A DNA stretch of 52,500 nt from Symbiodinium natans (lineage: Eukaryota > Sar > Dinophyceae > Suessiales > Symbiodiniaceae), in assembly GCA_905221605.1 (NCBI GenBank), contig CAJNDS010002493.1, positions 5,001 to 57,500 on the forward strand, in the 5' to 3' direction. Under the pieces are notes generated by a model. That model was not told where the DNA came from. It searched no databases and saw only the letters and a list, made by a program, of their open reading frames with translations. The translations under genes and the position numbers were made by a program. The number at the start of each line of letters is the position of its first letter. Position 1 is the stretch's first letter. Positions 1 through 9,716 of the stretch are shown piece by piece.

Positions 1-700
1 GTAGGGCTCATAGGGCTTGTGGGTTTTAAAGGCCGGTTTTAAAGGCCGGTTCTACCTTAATGTAGACCCCTAGATACCCTAGTAAGAACCCCCTGACAAA
101 ACAGAAAACCTACTTAAAGAGGCCACCAACCCATATAATTCATGGGGTTTATAGGGTTCATAGGGTCTATAGGGTTTATAGGGTTTACGGACTCATAAGG
201 CTATGTAGGGATTATAGGGTGCAGAAAGTTTGATAGGGTTCATGGGGTTCATAGGATTCATAGGGTTTATAGGGTTTGTCAGGGTTCATGCGGTTCATAG
301 GGTTTATGGGGCTTATGTGTAGTGGTTATTGGTTTCATAGGGCTTATAGGGCATATAGGGTTTGTATATAGGGTTCATAGGGTTCGTAGGGCTTATAGGG
401 TTCATAGGGTTCATGGGGTTCATAGGGCTTCTAGAGTTTAGGGTTCATAGGGTTCATAGGGTTCATAGGGTTCATAGGGTTCATAGGGTTCATAGGGTTC
501 ATAGGGTTCATAGGGTTCATAGGGTTCATAGGGTTCATAGGGTTCATAGGGTTCATAGGGTTCAAGGGTTCAGAGGGTTCATAGGGCTTATATGTAGGGT
601 TTCTAGGGCTCAGAGGGTTTATAGCGTTTCAGGGTTTATAGGGTTCATACATTCATGAGGTTCATGGGGCTTCAAGGGTTTAAGGCTTGGGGTATGGAAT
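1..700. repeat. GGGTTCATA nonamer array
   Basis: The first 700 bases are dominated by AGGGTTCAT/AGGGTTTAT nonamers, with about fourteen near-perfect tandem copies around 435-565. The open frame here (362-658) reads only as GFIGFIGF or HRVHRV periodic peptide, so it is not taken as a gene. The unit looks like the telomeric heptamer with two extra bases. No unique gene-like sequence is visible. Confidence 0.85.
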
Positions 701-1013
701 ATTTGGGGCTTGATGGTTTAGAGGTTGAGGGTTTGAGCCTTGTGGGCTTGGGGCAGCACTAGGAATTTGGGCTTTGGGGGATTGCGGATTATGGCCTTGG
801 GGGTTTAGGGCTTAGGGTTTAGGGTTTAGGGTGTTTAGTGTCAGGAGTTTGGGTTTAGGGTTGGGGGTTGGAGTTTAGCACATAAAACTGCTGAGCATCC
901 TACGACAGAATTGTGGCCTAGCTTCCCAAAAACGCCCCAACAAAACCCTCAAACTCCAGCCCCCACAAGCCCCAAACAAGCCCCCTAAACAGCCTGACCT
1001 CCACTACCCACTA

Positions 1014-1118
1014 AACCCTAAACCCTATAAACCCTAAACCCTAAACCCTAAACCCTAAACCCTAAACCCTGAACCCTGAACCCTAAACCCTAAACCCTGA
1101 ACCCTAAACCCTAAACCC
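1014..1118 (-). repeat. Telomeric CCCTAAA tract
   Basis: About thirteen copies of CCCTAAA with CCCTGAA variants, reading as the C-rich strand. The tract lies directly downstream, in minus-strand sense, of the exon candidate at 1134-1219, so it probably forms the start of that exon's following intron. Confidence 0.85.
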
Positions 1119-1133
1119 ACGACTGCGGCTCGC

Positions 1134-1219
1134 CTTGGGGCATCTGGTACCAGGCCCCCACGTGCTTGAGGCCCATCGCCCCACTGAGGAGCTCCCCTAT
1201 GAGACTCTCCAGGGAGGAC
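1134..1219 (-). CDS. Internal exon of an unidentified gene
   Basis: An 86-nt open segment on the minus strand between two telomeric tracts. It reads SSLESLIGELLSG, continuing through GLKHVGAWYQMPQ, with ordinary amino-acid variety unlike the surrounding repeat peptides. It is bounded by a GCGAG acceptor followed by G and by an AAG|GCGAGC donor, so the splice sites are GC-AG style with AG|G, the pattern seen in the kinase gene. The flanking sequence CTCCCGCGA occurs on both sides of the telomeric tract at 1231-1275, which looks like a target duplication. The protein family is not recognised, and linkage to exons at 2.6-5.3 kb is inferred only from strand. Confidence 0.5.
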
Positions 1220-1671
1220 CTCGCGGGAGAAGGGCTTAGGGTTTAGGGTTTAGGGTTTAGGGTTTTGGGTTTTGGGTTTATCGCGGGAGGAGTTGGTGGC
1301 TCTTTGGAAACCCTGAAGCCCTGAGACCCAGAAACCCTAAAACCCTAAAGCCCTCAAACCCTGCCTAAAACCCTCAAAGCCCTAAAACCCTAAAGCCCTA
1401 AACCCTCAAACCCCAAACCCTAGGCCCTAGCTGTTGGGGCTATGAGTGAGAGTTTGGGTGAAGGTTGTCCGCGCTTTTCGGGCTGTGTGTTCGGGTTTGA
1501 GTGCGGTAAGGTTTAACTAGGGTATGGGCTGAGGGTGTGGGATTTCCGGATACTTCCGGCCTGGCCTTGCGGAACTCAGTGGATGCCATTGAAAAACCCC
1601 GAAACCCTGAAGCCTGAAACACTAAAGCCCTAAAACCCTAAAACCCCAAAACCCCAAGTGCAAAGGTCCTT

Positions 1672-1728
1672 GGTATGATGATGGCTGCGCCGGCCGATGG
1701 TTCGACCCACCAGCTTCAAGAACAACAC
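1672..1728 (-). CDS. Possible exon, unidentified
   Basis: A short unique minus-strand segment between telomeric tracts that reads VLFLKLVGRTIGRRS and ends at an AAG|GACC candidate donor. No clear AG|G acceptor was found next to the TA-rich stretch at 1730-1745, so the boundaries are weak. It is kept because its composition is protein-like and its strand agrees with the neighbouring exon candidates. Confidence 0.25.
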
Positions 1729-1908
1729 TATATATATATATAGATAGACGTATCATTTAGCGTTTAGGGTTCAGGGTTTAGGGGTTTAGGGTTTAGAGGG
1801 GGTTTTGCGGGCTAGGATGCACCCCCCCCCCCCCAAGCTTCTTCCCCGAAGACCTGACAGAAGTGAGCCCTGGGGCCTCTTCCGGAATTTTAACTCCTCG
1901 GGTAGCTA

Positions 1909-2330
1909 CATGGGTCCCTTAGTATGGGCTTTTTAAAAAGGGGACCCTTTACATACCCCTTACATACCCCATTACACGTGAAGGGCCCATACATCAGAAC
2001 CCTTTAAAGGAGGTTAGGGACCATATTCAGGGCCCATGGAAGTACCCTCCGATTCCTCAGATTAACAAGTACTTGAAGGTTCATGGTACTTGCTAACCAC
2101 TTATAACTGTACTTATAACCCTACTTAGAATACCCCTAAAGGGCCTTATAGGGGTTATCCCAATCATAAGTAGGGTTATAAGTACAGTTATAATTGGTTA
2201 GTAAGTACCATGAACCTCCAAGTACCACCTTCGCGAGCCCTAACCTCCTTTTAAAGGGTTCTGATGTATGGGCCCTTAGTTAGTATAGGGTCCCTTTCGA
2301 GGGCCCATAACAAAGGGACCATGGAATCTT
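1909..2330. mobile_element. Nested foldback element (outer inverted repeat around a palindromic element)
   Basis: Outer arms near 1980-2015 and 2238-2277 are almost perfect inverted copies (GGGCCCATACATCAGAACCC against its complement). Further arms containing GGTCCCTT and the GTAGCTACATGG edge extend outward. The centre (2069-2232) is itself a palindromic copy of the TTCATGG..ACTTA family also found at 3405, 20884, 28738 and 44069. The structure suggests one short inverted-repeat element inserted into another. No transposase frame is present. Confidence 0.75.
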
Positions 2331-2580
2331 CCTTTCTTTAAGGGGTATTAGAGTCCTAAACCCTAATTAAAACCTAAACCCTAAACCCTAAACCCTAAAC
2401 CCTAACCCCTGTGAAGTATTACTTCACTAGCCGGCGATGTGAAAGCGAGACGTTCCGCTGCTCCGCAAGAGTCCGCAACGTCTGTACCGAGAGACTCCAA
2501 TACCCCCTAAGTGAGGAATATTCCTTCAAACATACAAGGGTTCCTTACAGGGTTCAAGTAGGGTTTAGGGTTCAGGGTGC

Positions 2581-2652
2581 CAAAGAGCTGCCTCATGTAC
2601 GGGCTGCGGCAGCTCTCGCCGTCATAGGCCTCGGGCAACGGGAAGTGGGCAT
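2581..2652 (-). CDS. Internal exon of an unidentified gene
   Basis: A 72-nt minus-strand segment that reads AHFPLPEAYDGES, continuing CRSPYMRQLFG, and is open and compositionally normal. It ends at a TTTG|GCACCC donor (GC type) that runs straight into CCCTAAA sequence. The upstream acceptor is GAG followed by A, weaker than the usual AG|G. A second open minus-strand segment at about 2433-2500 reads GTDVADSCGAAERLAF and may be the next exon. No family was recognised. Confidence 0.45.
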
Positions 2653-2731
2653 CTCAGAGAAAAAACGCCTTACACTGTAGATGTAAATGGGGGAAGTATA
2701 TGGGTGACCCTATAGCCCCTACAACCTGTGC

Positions 2732-2795
2732 AATTTTACGAAGGTAAGAGGAAGTTCTTTCAGGCCGAAAGAGAGAAGCTTTCTTATGCCAGGAT
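2732..2795 (+). CDS. Possible exon before a type-A introner-like element
   Basis: A plus-strand open segment reading FYEGKRKFFQAEREKLSYAR, directly followed by the dispersed element at 2800-2955. Splicing from GAT|GCTCAG to GCACAG|GGAAAC would keep the frame and continue as ETSPFWQQRPDDDRW at 2956-2995. Both strands carry exon candidates in this area, so strand assignment is uncertain. Confidence 0.35.
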
Positions 2796-2807
2796 GCTCA
2801 GTAACCT

Positions 2808-2953
2808 AGGATCAAAAAGGGTACCCTTTCTGTTGCTTAACGGGGTTTACCTGAACCCTTAACCCTAAGCCCTTTTATTCTGGGGTTTATAAGGGAACCT
2901 AAACCCCAAAAACAGGAAAATGAGGGGACTACTGGGCATCCTAGCACAGGGAA
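2808..2953. mobile_element. Type-A dispersed element
   Basis: The element begins TAACCTAGG and ends CATCCTAG, with an internal GGGTTTATAAGGGAACCTAA core and a final block resembling CTACTGGG. Recognisable relatives lie at 10932-11034 (inside a kinase intron), 12220-12308, 16440-16509, 16546-16620, 25788-25870, 35484-35581 and 43811-43919. It has no coding capacity. Copies inside an intron make it an introner candidate. Confidence 0.75.
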
Positions 2954-2999
2954 ACATCACCTTTTTGGCAGCAGAGACCTGATGATGATCGTTGGGGTT

Positions 3000-3268
3000 T
3001 GGGGTTTGGGGTTTAGGGTTTAGGGTTTGGGGTTTGGGGTTTATGGTTTAGGGTTTAGGGTTTGGGGTTTAGGGTTTAGGGCTTAGGGTTTAGGGTTTAG
3101 GGTCTAGGTTTTAGGGTGCCTGGAATCCAAGCTTCTTGAAGCCCTCTATATAACCTGAACCGCAAACCCTACTACCCCCTAAACCTTAGGGTTTAGGGTT
3201 TAGGGTTTAGAGTTTAGAGTTTAGAGTTTAGGGTTTAGGGTTTAGGGTTTAGGGTTTAGGGTTTAGGG
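3000..3268 (+). repeat. TTTAGGG tracts with TTTGGGG variants
   Basis: Two runs (3000-3110 and 3186-3268) of TTTAGGG mixed with TTTGGGG. They flank a short unique stretch at 3115-3180 in which no supported exon was seen. Confidence 0.8.
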
Positions 3269-3404
3269 CAAACCCCGAGTGCCCCCCCAAACCCTATCCT
3301 TTCGAAGGCGCCGAGTTAGCCAACCGGCCACCTCTGAAAGTAAACACAAAAAAGGTCTTGGGGGTTCATGGGTAGGCAGAAGTAGGGTTATAAGTACCCC
3401 ACAT

Positions 3405-3573
3405 ACCCTACTTGAAGGTTCATAGGACTTACTAACCACTTACAACTGTACTTATAACCCTACTTATAATACCCCTAAAGGGCCTTATAGGGGTTATCCC
3501 AATTCTAAGTAGGGTTATAAGCCCAGTTATAAGTGGTCATTAAGTCCCATGAACCTCCAAGTACTTAAAACCC
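3405..3573. mobile_element. Type-C palindromic element
   Basis: Arms starting CTTGAAGGTTCATAGGACTTA and ending TAAGTCCCATGAACCTCCAAG form a near-palindrome centred on CCCTAAAGGGCCTTATAGGGG. It is the same family as 2069-2232 and 20884-21039. It is non-coding, and flanked on both sides by telomere-like or unique sequence. Confidence 0.8.
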
Positions 3574-3689
3574 TACTTCTAGCTACCCATGAATCTCCCA
3601 TTAGGGCTTGTAAGGGCTTCGGTTTTCGGCTCTAGGGCTTGGGGCTTCGAAGGCTAAGAGCGTAGGTCTTCGGCTTGAGTTTTAGGGTA

Positions 3690-3840
3690 GCCACATGGTC
3701 CCGTAAGATGGTCCCTTACCTTCCGCAAAGGATACTGAAGTATGGGGCCTTGGGTTCTATGGGGTCTATACGGGGTGTATAAGGGTTCTCCGTTTAAGGG
3801 CCCATCATAAGGGCACCATGCAACTACCCTTGAAACTGAG
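3690..3840. mobile_element. Foldback element related to the outer arms at 1.9-2.3 kb
   Basis: Its ends read GTAGCCACATGGTCCC and GGGCACCATGCAACTAC as imperfect terminal inverted repeats, with an internal GGGCCCAT block shared with the outer arms near 1.98 and 2.27 kb. No open frame of note. Confidence 0.55.
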
Positions 3841-3905
3841 CCTAAACCCTAAACCCTAAACCCTAAACCCTGAGGTCTTCGGCTTGATGGCTTAGGGCCC
3901 AGGGC

Positions 3906-3976
3906 GTTCCGGCCTCCTTCAGCAGCTGAACAAGGCGATGGTGCAGCTCCTGCAGTGGATGGTACCAACTCCAGAC
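3906..3976 (-). CDS. Internal exon of an unidentified gene
   Basis: A 71-nt minus-strand exon reading VWSWYHPLQELHHRL, continuing VQLLKEAGT. The acceptor is GGCCAG|GTC (AG|G) and the donor AAC|GCCCTG (GC type). The plus strand is also open (LLQQLNKAMVQLLQW), but the minus-strand boundaries match the local splice pattern and the strand of neighbouring exons. It is flanked by CCCTAAA/TTTAGGG tracts at 3843-3875 and 3993-4090. The family is not recognised. Confidence 0.5.
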
Positions 3977-4715
3977 CTGGCCAGGGAAAGCTTTAGGGTT
4001 GAGGGTTTAGGGTTTAGGGTTTAGGGGTTTAGGGTTTAGGGGTTTAGGGGTTTAGGGTTTAGGGTTCCGGGTTCGGGGTTCGGGGTTTCAGGGTTCCGGC
4101 GCGGGGCTCATGAGAGGGCTTTAGGGCTTGGGTTTAGGTCATGTAGGGTTTAGGCTTTGTAGGGATATGGTTTAGGTCTTGTAGGGTTTGGGGTTTAGGG
4201 TTTTGGGGATTCGGTTTGATAGAGGGCGCAGAGTTTAGGGCCTAGGGTCACTGCTAGGTGCCCAAACCTCCAAACTCCTCTAGCTCCCCACATCCCTAGC
4301 ACGACCAACTTCATCGTTGTTTGTTGGGAACCCAGGAAGTTGGTATATACCTCATAGAGCCCTGTATATTCCGTTAAGGGACTATACAGTGTACCTGGTT
4401 CCATAGTTTCCTAAACGGCGAAGCACAGTAGGCCCTTATCCCGAAAACCTTAAGCACACTAAAAAGCCGAAAGGACCCTAAAGCCCCAGAACAAACACTC
4501 AATAATCCGAAACCACTTAAGCCCTATCTAACAACCACACAACCCCTGAAACCCCCTGAAGCCCTCAAATCACAAATTATTTAAACCCCAAGGCACCCTT
4601 CCCTTAAAGCCCCTGAAAACCTAAACCCTAAATGTTAAAACCTCGAACCTGGGCAGGACATGAAACAAAGTTAGCATGATTCCACTCATCATGGCCTCGA
4701 GTTGTCAACTAAAGT

Positions 4716-4869
4716 GGCAGGTCTCTTCGACTGGGTTTAGGGTTTAGGGTCTAGGGTTTAGGGTTTAGGGTTGAGGGTTTAGGGGTTTTGGGTTGAGGGT
4801 TTAGGGTTGAGGCATGAGGGATGTGGGTTGAGGGTTGAGGGCTTACGGGTTTAGGGCAGGTCTCTTCGA
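4716..4869. repeat. Telomeric tract flanked by a 15-bp exact direct repeat
   Basis: The 15-mer GGCAGGTCTCTTCGA occurs exactly at 4716-4730 and again at 4855-4869. Between the copies is degenerate TTTAGGG/TTGAGGG sequence only. This is the arrangement expected if telomeric DNA was inserted at a staggered break that duplicated its target. The right-hand copy lies at the end of an exon candidate (4865-4937). Confidence 0.85.
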
Positions 4870-4937
4870 TGGCGTTGAAGCGACGCCGGGGTGCAGAGGA
4901 GACGGCACACAACTGCCACGGAGTTGACAAGCAGACC
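4865..4937 (-). CDS. Internal exon of an unidentified gene
   Basis: A minus-strand segment reading VCLSTPWQLCAVSSAP then RRRFNAIEE. With the acceptor TTTAG|GGTCTGC it restores the codon left split by the exon at 5011-5066 (CT+G), so the phase agrees. Its 3' end coincides with the 15-bp direct repeat bordering the telomeric insertion, so the exact donor is uncertain. A second frame is also open here. Confidence 0.4.
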
Positions 4938-5010
4938 CTAAACCCTAAACCCTAAACCCTAGACCCTAGACCCTAGACCCTAAACCCGAAACCCTAAACC
5001 CTAAACGTGC

Positions 5011-5066
5011 AGAAGTCGACATCTCTTTTTGTCCATCACCGTGACAAGACGAGCGGCTGAGGAGTC
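5011..5066 (-). CDS. Internal exon of an unidentified gene
   Basis: A 56-nt exon reading DSSAARLVTVMDKKRCRL. The acceptor is CTTAAG|GAC (AG|G) and the donor CTTCT|GCACG (GC type), which leads into a telomeric tract. It enters in phase 0, matching the phase-0 end of the upstream exon at 5261-5323. Without splicing, the frame would stop at TAG inside the first telomeric heptamer, so it could alternatively be a terminal exon. Confidence 0.5.
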
Positions 5067-5111
5067 CTTAAGTTAGCCAGGCCCAATCAAGCCCCGAGAG
5101 CCCAGAATACT

Positions 5112-5238
5112 GTGGTTCAGGGTTTTGGGGGGTTTAGGGTTTAGGGTTTAGGGTTTAAGGTTTAAGGTTTAAGGTTTAAGGTTTAGGGTTTAGGGTTTAG
5201 GGTTTAGGGTTTAGGGTTTAGGGTTTAGGGTTTAGGGT
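5112..5238 (+). repeat. TTTAGGG tract between two exon candidates
   Basis: About sixteen telomeric heptamers, several in the form TTTAAGG. The tract fills most of the gap between exon candidates 5261-5323 and 5011-5066. Read on the minus strand, this would be an intron starting GCTGGG and ending CTTAAG. Confidence 0.8.
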
Positions 5239-5260
5239 CCCCAAACACCCTTAACCCAGC

Positions 5261-5323
5261 CTCTGGGACGCAGTGCTCATTCACAAAGCGGTAGCCTCCT
5301 TCCTTGGGCCGCTTCTGCACCAC
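5261..5323 (-). CDS. Internal exon of an unidentified gene
   Basis: A 63-nt phase-0 exon reading VVQKRPKEGGYRFVNEHC then VPE. The acceptor is ACTCAG|GTG and the donor GAG|GCTGGG. The GCTGGG donor is also used by two kinase introns and by the gene at 17-21 kb. The exon is flanked on both sides by TTTAGGG tracts. Protein family not recognised. Confidence 0.55.
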
Positions 5324-5510
5324 CTGAGTTTTAGGGTTTAGGGTTTAGGGTTGAGGGTGAACCCGGGGGAGCTGAAACCCCCGTCACCACACGACTAAAC
5401 CCTAGGCCCTAGCACCTTAAGAGCCCAAAGACCCCGAAACGCCAACCCTAAACCCTAAACCCTAAACCCGAAACCCGAACCCTGAACCCTGAACCCTAAA
5501 CCCTAAACCC

Positions 5511-7480
5511 GCCCGCCACCCCACTCTCTTGTCTTTTGGGGTAGGCGGGCGCTGGTCGAGCGCTCAGTGAGACCCTGCGAGGGAGCCCCAGGCGGGCGAC
5601 CGAGCTGGCCTCCAGGCTGGCTTACCCTTCAGGCAGGCACAGCAGTTGTCACTGTATTTTTTTGTATTACCCTAAACCCCAGCTGTCCGCACACCTGGTT
5701 GGGTCCTGCATTGGAGGGCCTCCTGGGACGGCCCCTTGAGACCCCTTGGTCCCTCACCCCCCGTCCGCTGGGCTGAGAAAAACAGGCGCCGTTTTGTTGG
5801 GGCAGGCAGGGCTCTGGCAATTCTGGTTCTGGCCACACGAGCTGCCCTGGCCCTGGCGCTGGCCCTGGCCAGGCCTGTGACCCTGGCCCTAGCCTGGCCC
5901 TTCCCTGCCCTCACCCTGGCCCTGGCCCTGGCCCTGGCCCTGGCCCTGGCCCTGGCCCCTGGCCCTGACCCTGGCCCTGGCCCTGGCCCTGACCCTGCCC
6001 TGACCCTGGTACTGGCCGCTAGCCCTGCCCTCCTGGCCCCTTGGCCTGGCCTGCCCTGGCCCTGGCCCTGGCCCTGGCCCTGGCCCTGGCGCTGGCGCTG
6101 GCTCTGGCCCTGGCCCTGGCCCTGGCCCTGGCCCTGGCCCTGGCCCTGGCCCTGGCCCTGGCCCTGGCCCTGGCTGGCCCTGGCCCTGGCCCTGGCCTCG
6201 GTCCCATCCCCACCCCGGTGCTGGCCCTGCTCTGCCCTGACTCTGCCCTGGCCTGACCCTGATCCTCCTGACCGTGCGCCAGTTTTGCGGCTCTGGCCCC
6301 TTGGCCTCTGGCTTGTTCGAGTCATCTTACCCCCTTGCGCCAAGCCAAGCTGTCCGCGCACCAGTTTGTGTCCTGTTTCGGGGCGCTCTCCCTCTGGCTC
6401 CAGCCCTGCTTCCGCGGCGCTCTGCCAATCAAAGCTGTTTATTGTGTGTTCTTCCTGGCTGGAGCCCCTTCGCGCCATCGCTGCCTTTCTCTGCTCCCTT
6501 AGCCCCTTCGCGCCAGCCCAAGCTCGCGCTCCCGTCTGGCACGCCCTAAACCCTAAACCCTAAACCCCAAACCCAAACCCGCCCGCCACCCCACTCTTTT
6601 GTGTTTTGGGGTAGGCGGGCGCTGGTCGAGCGCTCAGTGAAACCCTGCGAGGGAGCCCCAGGCGGGCGACCGAGCTGGCCTCCAGGCAGGCTTACCCTCC
6701 AGGCAGGCACAGCCGAGACAGCAGTTTGCTGGCCCTGGCCCTGGCCCTGGCCCTGGCCCTTGGCCCGGCCCTGGCCCTGGCCCTGTCCCTGGCCCTGGCC
6801 CTGGCCCTGGCCCTGAGCCTGGGTCTGGCGCTGGCTCTGGCGCTGGCTCTGTTGGCCCTGGCCCTGGCCCTGGCTAGGGCGGCCCTGACCTGCCCTGACC
6901 CTGACCCGCTTCTCTGCCCTGTAACCCTGACTCTGGCCTGTTCCCCCCTCGCGCCAAGCCAAGCTGTCCAGTTTGTGTCCACGCCCGCCCTGCTTCCGGG
7001 GTGCTCAACCCAAGCTGTTCTGCCTCGCTTCCGTTTGCTGCAACTCTGTGCCTCAACCTGACCTGACCCTGGCCCGGCACCCCACCTTACCCCCTTCGCG
7101 CCAAGCCAAGCTGTCCGCCACACCAGCTCTGTTTCCTTGGCGCTCTGCCCAACCCAAGCTGTTCACTGTGTGTTCTTCCGTGGCTTGAGCCCCTTCGCGC
7201 CAACCAAGCCTCGCTGCCTTTGTCTGTGCCTGGCCCATCCCCCCATAGCCCCTTCGTGCAAACCCAAGCTGTCTTCACGGACCCTGCCTCGTTTCCGTCT
7301 GCTGCAGCTTTGTGCCTGGTCCACGCACCTTGTGGCGGTCCCCAAAAAGGGCGTGAGTGCTGACTCATGTGATGCTTTGTAAAAAAATAAAAGGTCTTAA
7401 CTCCTTGAGAGTTGTAAGTGGGCGGTCTTGGGGTGGGTAGGTCTGCAGACTACCGCGCGCTCCCACAGCGCGCTTCCGTT
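5511..7480. repeat. 1,070-bp-offset duplication with CCCTGG arrays
   Basis: The segment starting GCCCGCCACCCCACTCT occurs at 5511-5640 and again at 6581-6710 with only a few differences, an offset of 1,070 bp. Each copy is followed by a CCCTGG hexamer array (5843-6190 and 6727-6880). A looser ~100-bp motif around CGCGCCAAGCCAAGCTGTCC recurs at about 6338, 6950, 7097, 7196 and 7250. The long frames here read as LALALA, PWPWPW or GQGQGQ in every register on both strands, which is simple-repeat translation. I see no exon with credible boundaries. Confidence 0.8.
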
Positions 7481-7489
7481 TGGCACGCC

Positions 7490-7626
7490 CTAAACCCTAA
7501 ACCCTAAACCCTAAACCCTAAACCCTAAACCCTAAACCCTAAACCCTAAACCCTAAACCCTAAACCCTAAACCCTAAACCCTAAACCCTAAACCCTAAAC
7601 CCTAAACCCTAAACCCTAAACCCGAA
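7490..7626 (-). repeat. Nearly pure CCCTAAA tract
   Basis: Nineteen or so uninterrupted CCCTAAA heptamers in C-rich orientation, one of the cleanest tracts in the window. The left flank GGCACGCCCTAAACCC is repeated at 6539-6553, at the end of the preceding duplicated block. Confidence 0.9.
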
Positions 7627-7661
7627 CCCTAAACGCTGAAGCCCAGAACCCAAGTGCCCAG

Positions 7662-7727
7662 AACCTGCAGAAGGAAGCGCTCCTACTTCTGAGGGCCGCG
7701 CAGAACCAGACTAAACCACAAAGCTAA
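7662..7727 (+). CDS. Possible terminal exon, unidentified
   Basis: A plus-strand open segment after GTGCCCAG, reading NLQKEALLLLRAAQNQ and ending in a TAA stop. The composition is alpha-helix-like and non-repetitive. It lies just right of the long CCCTAAA tract, and no upstream exon was linked to it. The acceptor lacks the usual following G. Confidence 0.4.
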   Translation, partial: NLQKEALLLLRAAQNQTKPQS

Positions 7728-9280
7728 GGGCCCGGGCCCACGGCCACGGCAACTCCTGCCAGTACATTAGGGAAGCAGGTGCCCTATATCACCGCATGTC
7801 AGGGGAAATGATGGAAACCTCAACCCTATATTTCCTAAATCCCTGCTATGAATACATCATATCGCATCGGGGACAAAATCTCTAATGATGGAGGTTTTAG
7901 GGTTCAGGGAGGAAAGGTGGCGTGGTTCGGGGATTTGGGATGTTTAGGGGTATGAGGGTTTCGGGTTTCGGGTTTCGGGTTTAGGGTTTAGGGTTTAGGG
8001 GCCCCAATTCTGCATAAACTCGGGGTTCATGTCAATGTCCCCCCCCCCCCCAAGCGGGTGGCTTCTTGCGTTGGGAGGTTCGATAATTCTGGGTCTGTTC
8101 GGGGGTACCCTAAGCACCACCAAGCCCTAAACCCTAAACCCTAAGCCCTAAACCCTAAACCCTAAACCCTAAAGCCTAAACCCTAAACCCTAAGCCCTAA
8201 ACCCTGAAGAGCCTGAACCCTAAACCCCGAGCCCTTTTTAAAGTCGGCGCACGCTCCTGGAGACCGAGCGGCCCGGTCGCTTCTGGTGGTCAACTCTGGT
8301 ATTCGTATGCTTAGGGTTTAGGGTTTAGGGTTTTAGGGTTTAGGGTTTCGGGTTTAGGGTTTAGGGTTTCGGGTATAGAGTTTCGGGATTCTCTTCAACC
8401 CTTTTTCCCAGAAAGACTGAATAGACCCCTCTGAACTTCCAGATTCATATCTCGCAACCTATAGTACATGCATTCTTGTGCCTAACCCTACACACTCAAC
8501 CCCTACACTCTCAGCCCCTGAGCCTTTCATGCCTCACCCTAAACGGCTAAAACGCAGACCCTAAACCCCTGAAGCCTATATCCCTAATTCAGGGGCGCTG
8601 GGGGGTTTAGGGGTTATCGGGGCCCTAACCCTAAACCCTGAACCCCAAAACCTAAACCCTAAACCCTAAACCCTAAACCCTAAACCCTAAACCCTAAACC
8701 CTAAACCCCAAGCCCGATTTTGGCTCGCAAAGGCTTGGGGCAAGCCTGGGGCGGGGCTTAGGGATTTAGGGGCTTGGGGTCTAGGATTTAGGGGGCTTAG
8801 GGTTTAGGATGCTAGGGTTTAGGTTCGGGGTTGAGGGTTTAGGGTTTAGGGTTCAGGGCTTAGGGCTTAGGGTTTAGGGTTTAGTGTTTAGGGTTTAGGA
8901 AACCCTGAAACCTAAAGCCTAAACCCGAAAGTTGGAAACGGAACCCAAGGATTAAAAGGCGGTCTCTGCAGCCAGAGGCCACTGGGGGCTGACCACGGTT
9001 ATGTACACTGATCTCCTTTTTGTTGTTATGTGGGGAGGGGTCTATGTTCTTGCATACTCCTGCATGCTTAGGTCCTTTGGGGTTTAGGGTTTAGGGTTTG
9101 GGGTTTAGGGTTTGGGGTTTGGGGTTTATGCTTTAGGGTTCAGACTTAGGGCTTTAGGACCTCTTGTGGTCTTTCATATAGATCAGCCCGCAGACGAAAT
9201 GCACCGAGCAGGCTTGACATGTGCACTCGCGATTCCGGTGTACATCTACAAGCTTCTCTGTTTCCGAATTACTACGAACT
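7728..9280. other. Mixed telomeric tracts and short unique stretches
   Basis: This interval alternates CCCTAAA/TTTAGGG-like tracts (around 7975-8000, 8105-8200, 8310-8375, 8640-8710, 8820-8900, 9080-9130) with unique stretches of 50-150 bp. The stretch at 8235-8305 is open on both strands but could not be assigned. A 10-base match to the dinoflagellate spliced-leader sequence at about 8711 is judged coincidental. No supported gene. Confidence 0.5.
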
Positions 9281-9392
9281 GCTTAAGACCCCCCTTAAAA
9301 AATATAGCAATATTCTTCCTTATAAGTTATAAGTTATAAGGGTAAAATAAGGAATCTTATTCTGGTTTTTTTTTTGGGGGGGGAGTCTTAAG
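9281..9392. mobile_element. Type-K element with CTTAAGA termini
   Basis: It begins GCTTAAGACCCCCCTTAAAA and ends GGGGGGGAGTCTTAAGC, giving terminal inverted repeats around an AT-rich centre that includes a duplicated ATAAGTT. The same family occupies the intron at 20142-20228, where its removal preserves the frame. Confidence 0.7.
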
Positions 9393-9716
9393 CTTCGAGT
9401 AGATTACTGAGGCAAACTGTGCTCCAGTTGCAAAGCGGTGATGGGTGTGTTTCGATATTTCGAGATATCACTCAGGGGGGCTCACAAAACTGCCAACTAT
9501 CCCACATGTCGCATGTTCTTGTTCAGCAAGTACAGGCTGGATTTTCGCACGACTTCACAACTGCAGGGGGAAGCCCGAAAACTGCAAGCCTAGGTAGTCC
9601 TGATCGACCCAACTAGGCCACGTGGCAGTGGCTTCGCAGCTCTCTGCCCGGGTCTCCATACGGGAGGGCCAGTCGAGAAAAACCTGCATGCGGCTTGATT
9701 GCTCATGACTTGGTTA

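Noticed and set aside
5672-6563. Two opposite-strand frames of about 270 codons rich in GQGQ or LALAL
   Set aside because: They are translations of CCCTGG hexamers, open in all registers because the repeat has no stop. No gene-like composition outside the array.
8700-8735. GATTTTGGCTC, a 10-base match to the dinoflagellate spliced-leader core
   Set aside because: Too short, lacks the 5' CCGTAGCC part and the CAAG end, and no exon follows it. Treated as chance.
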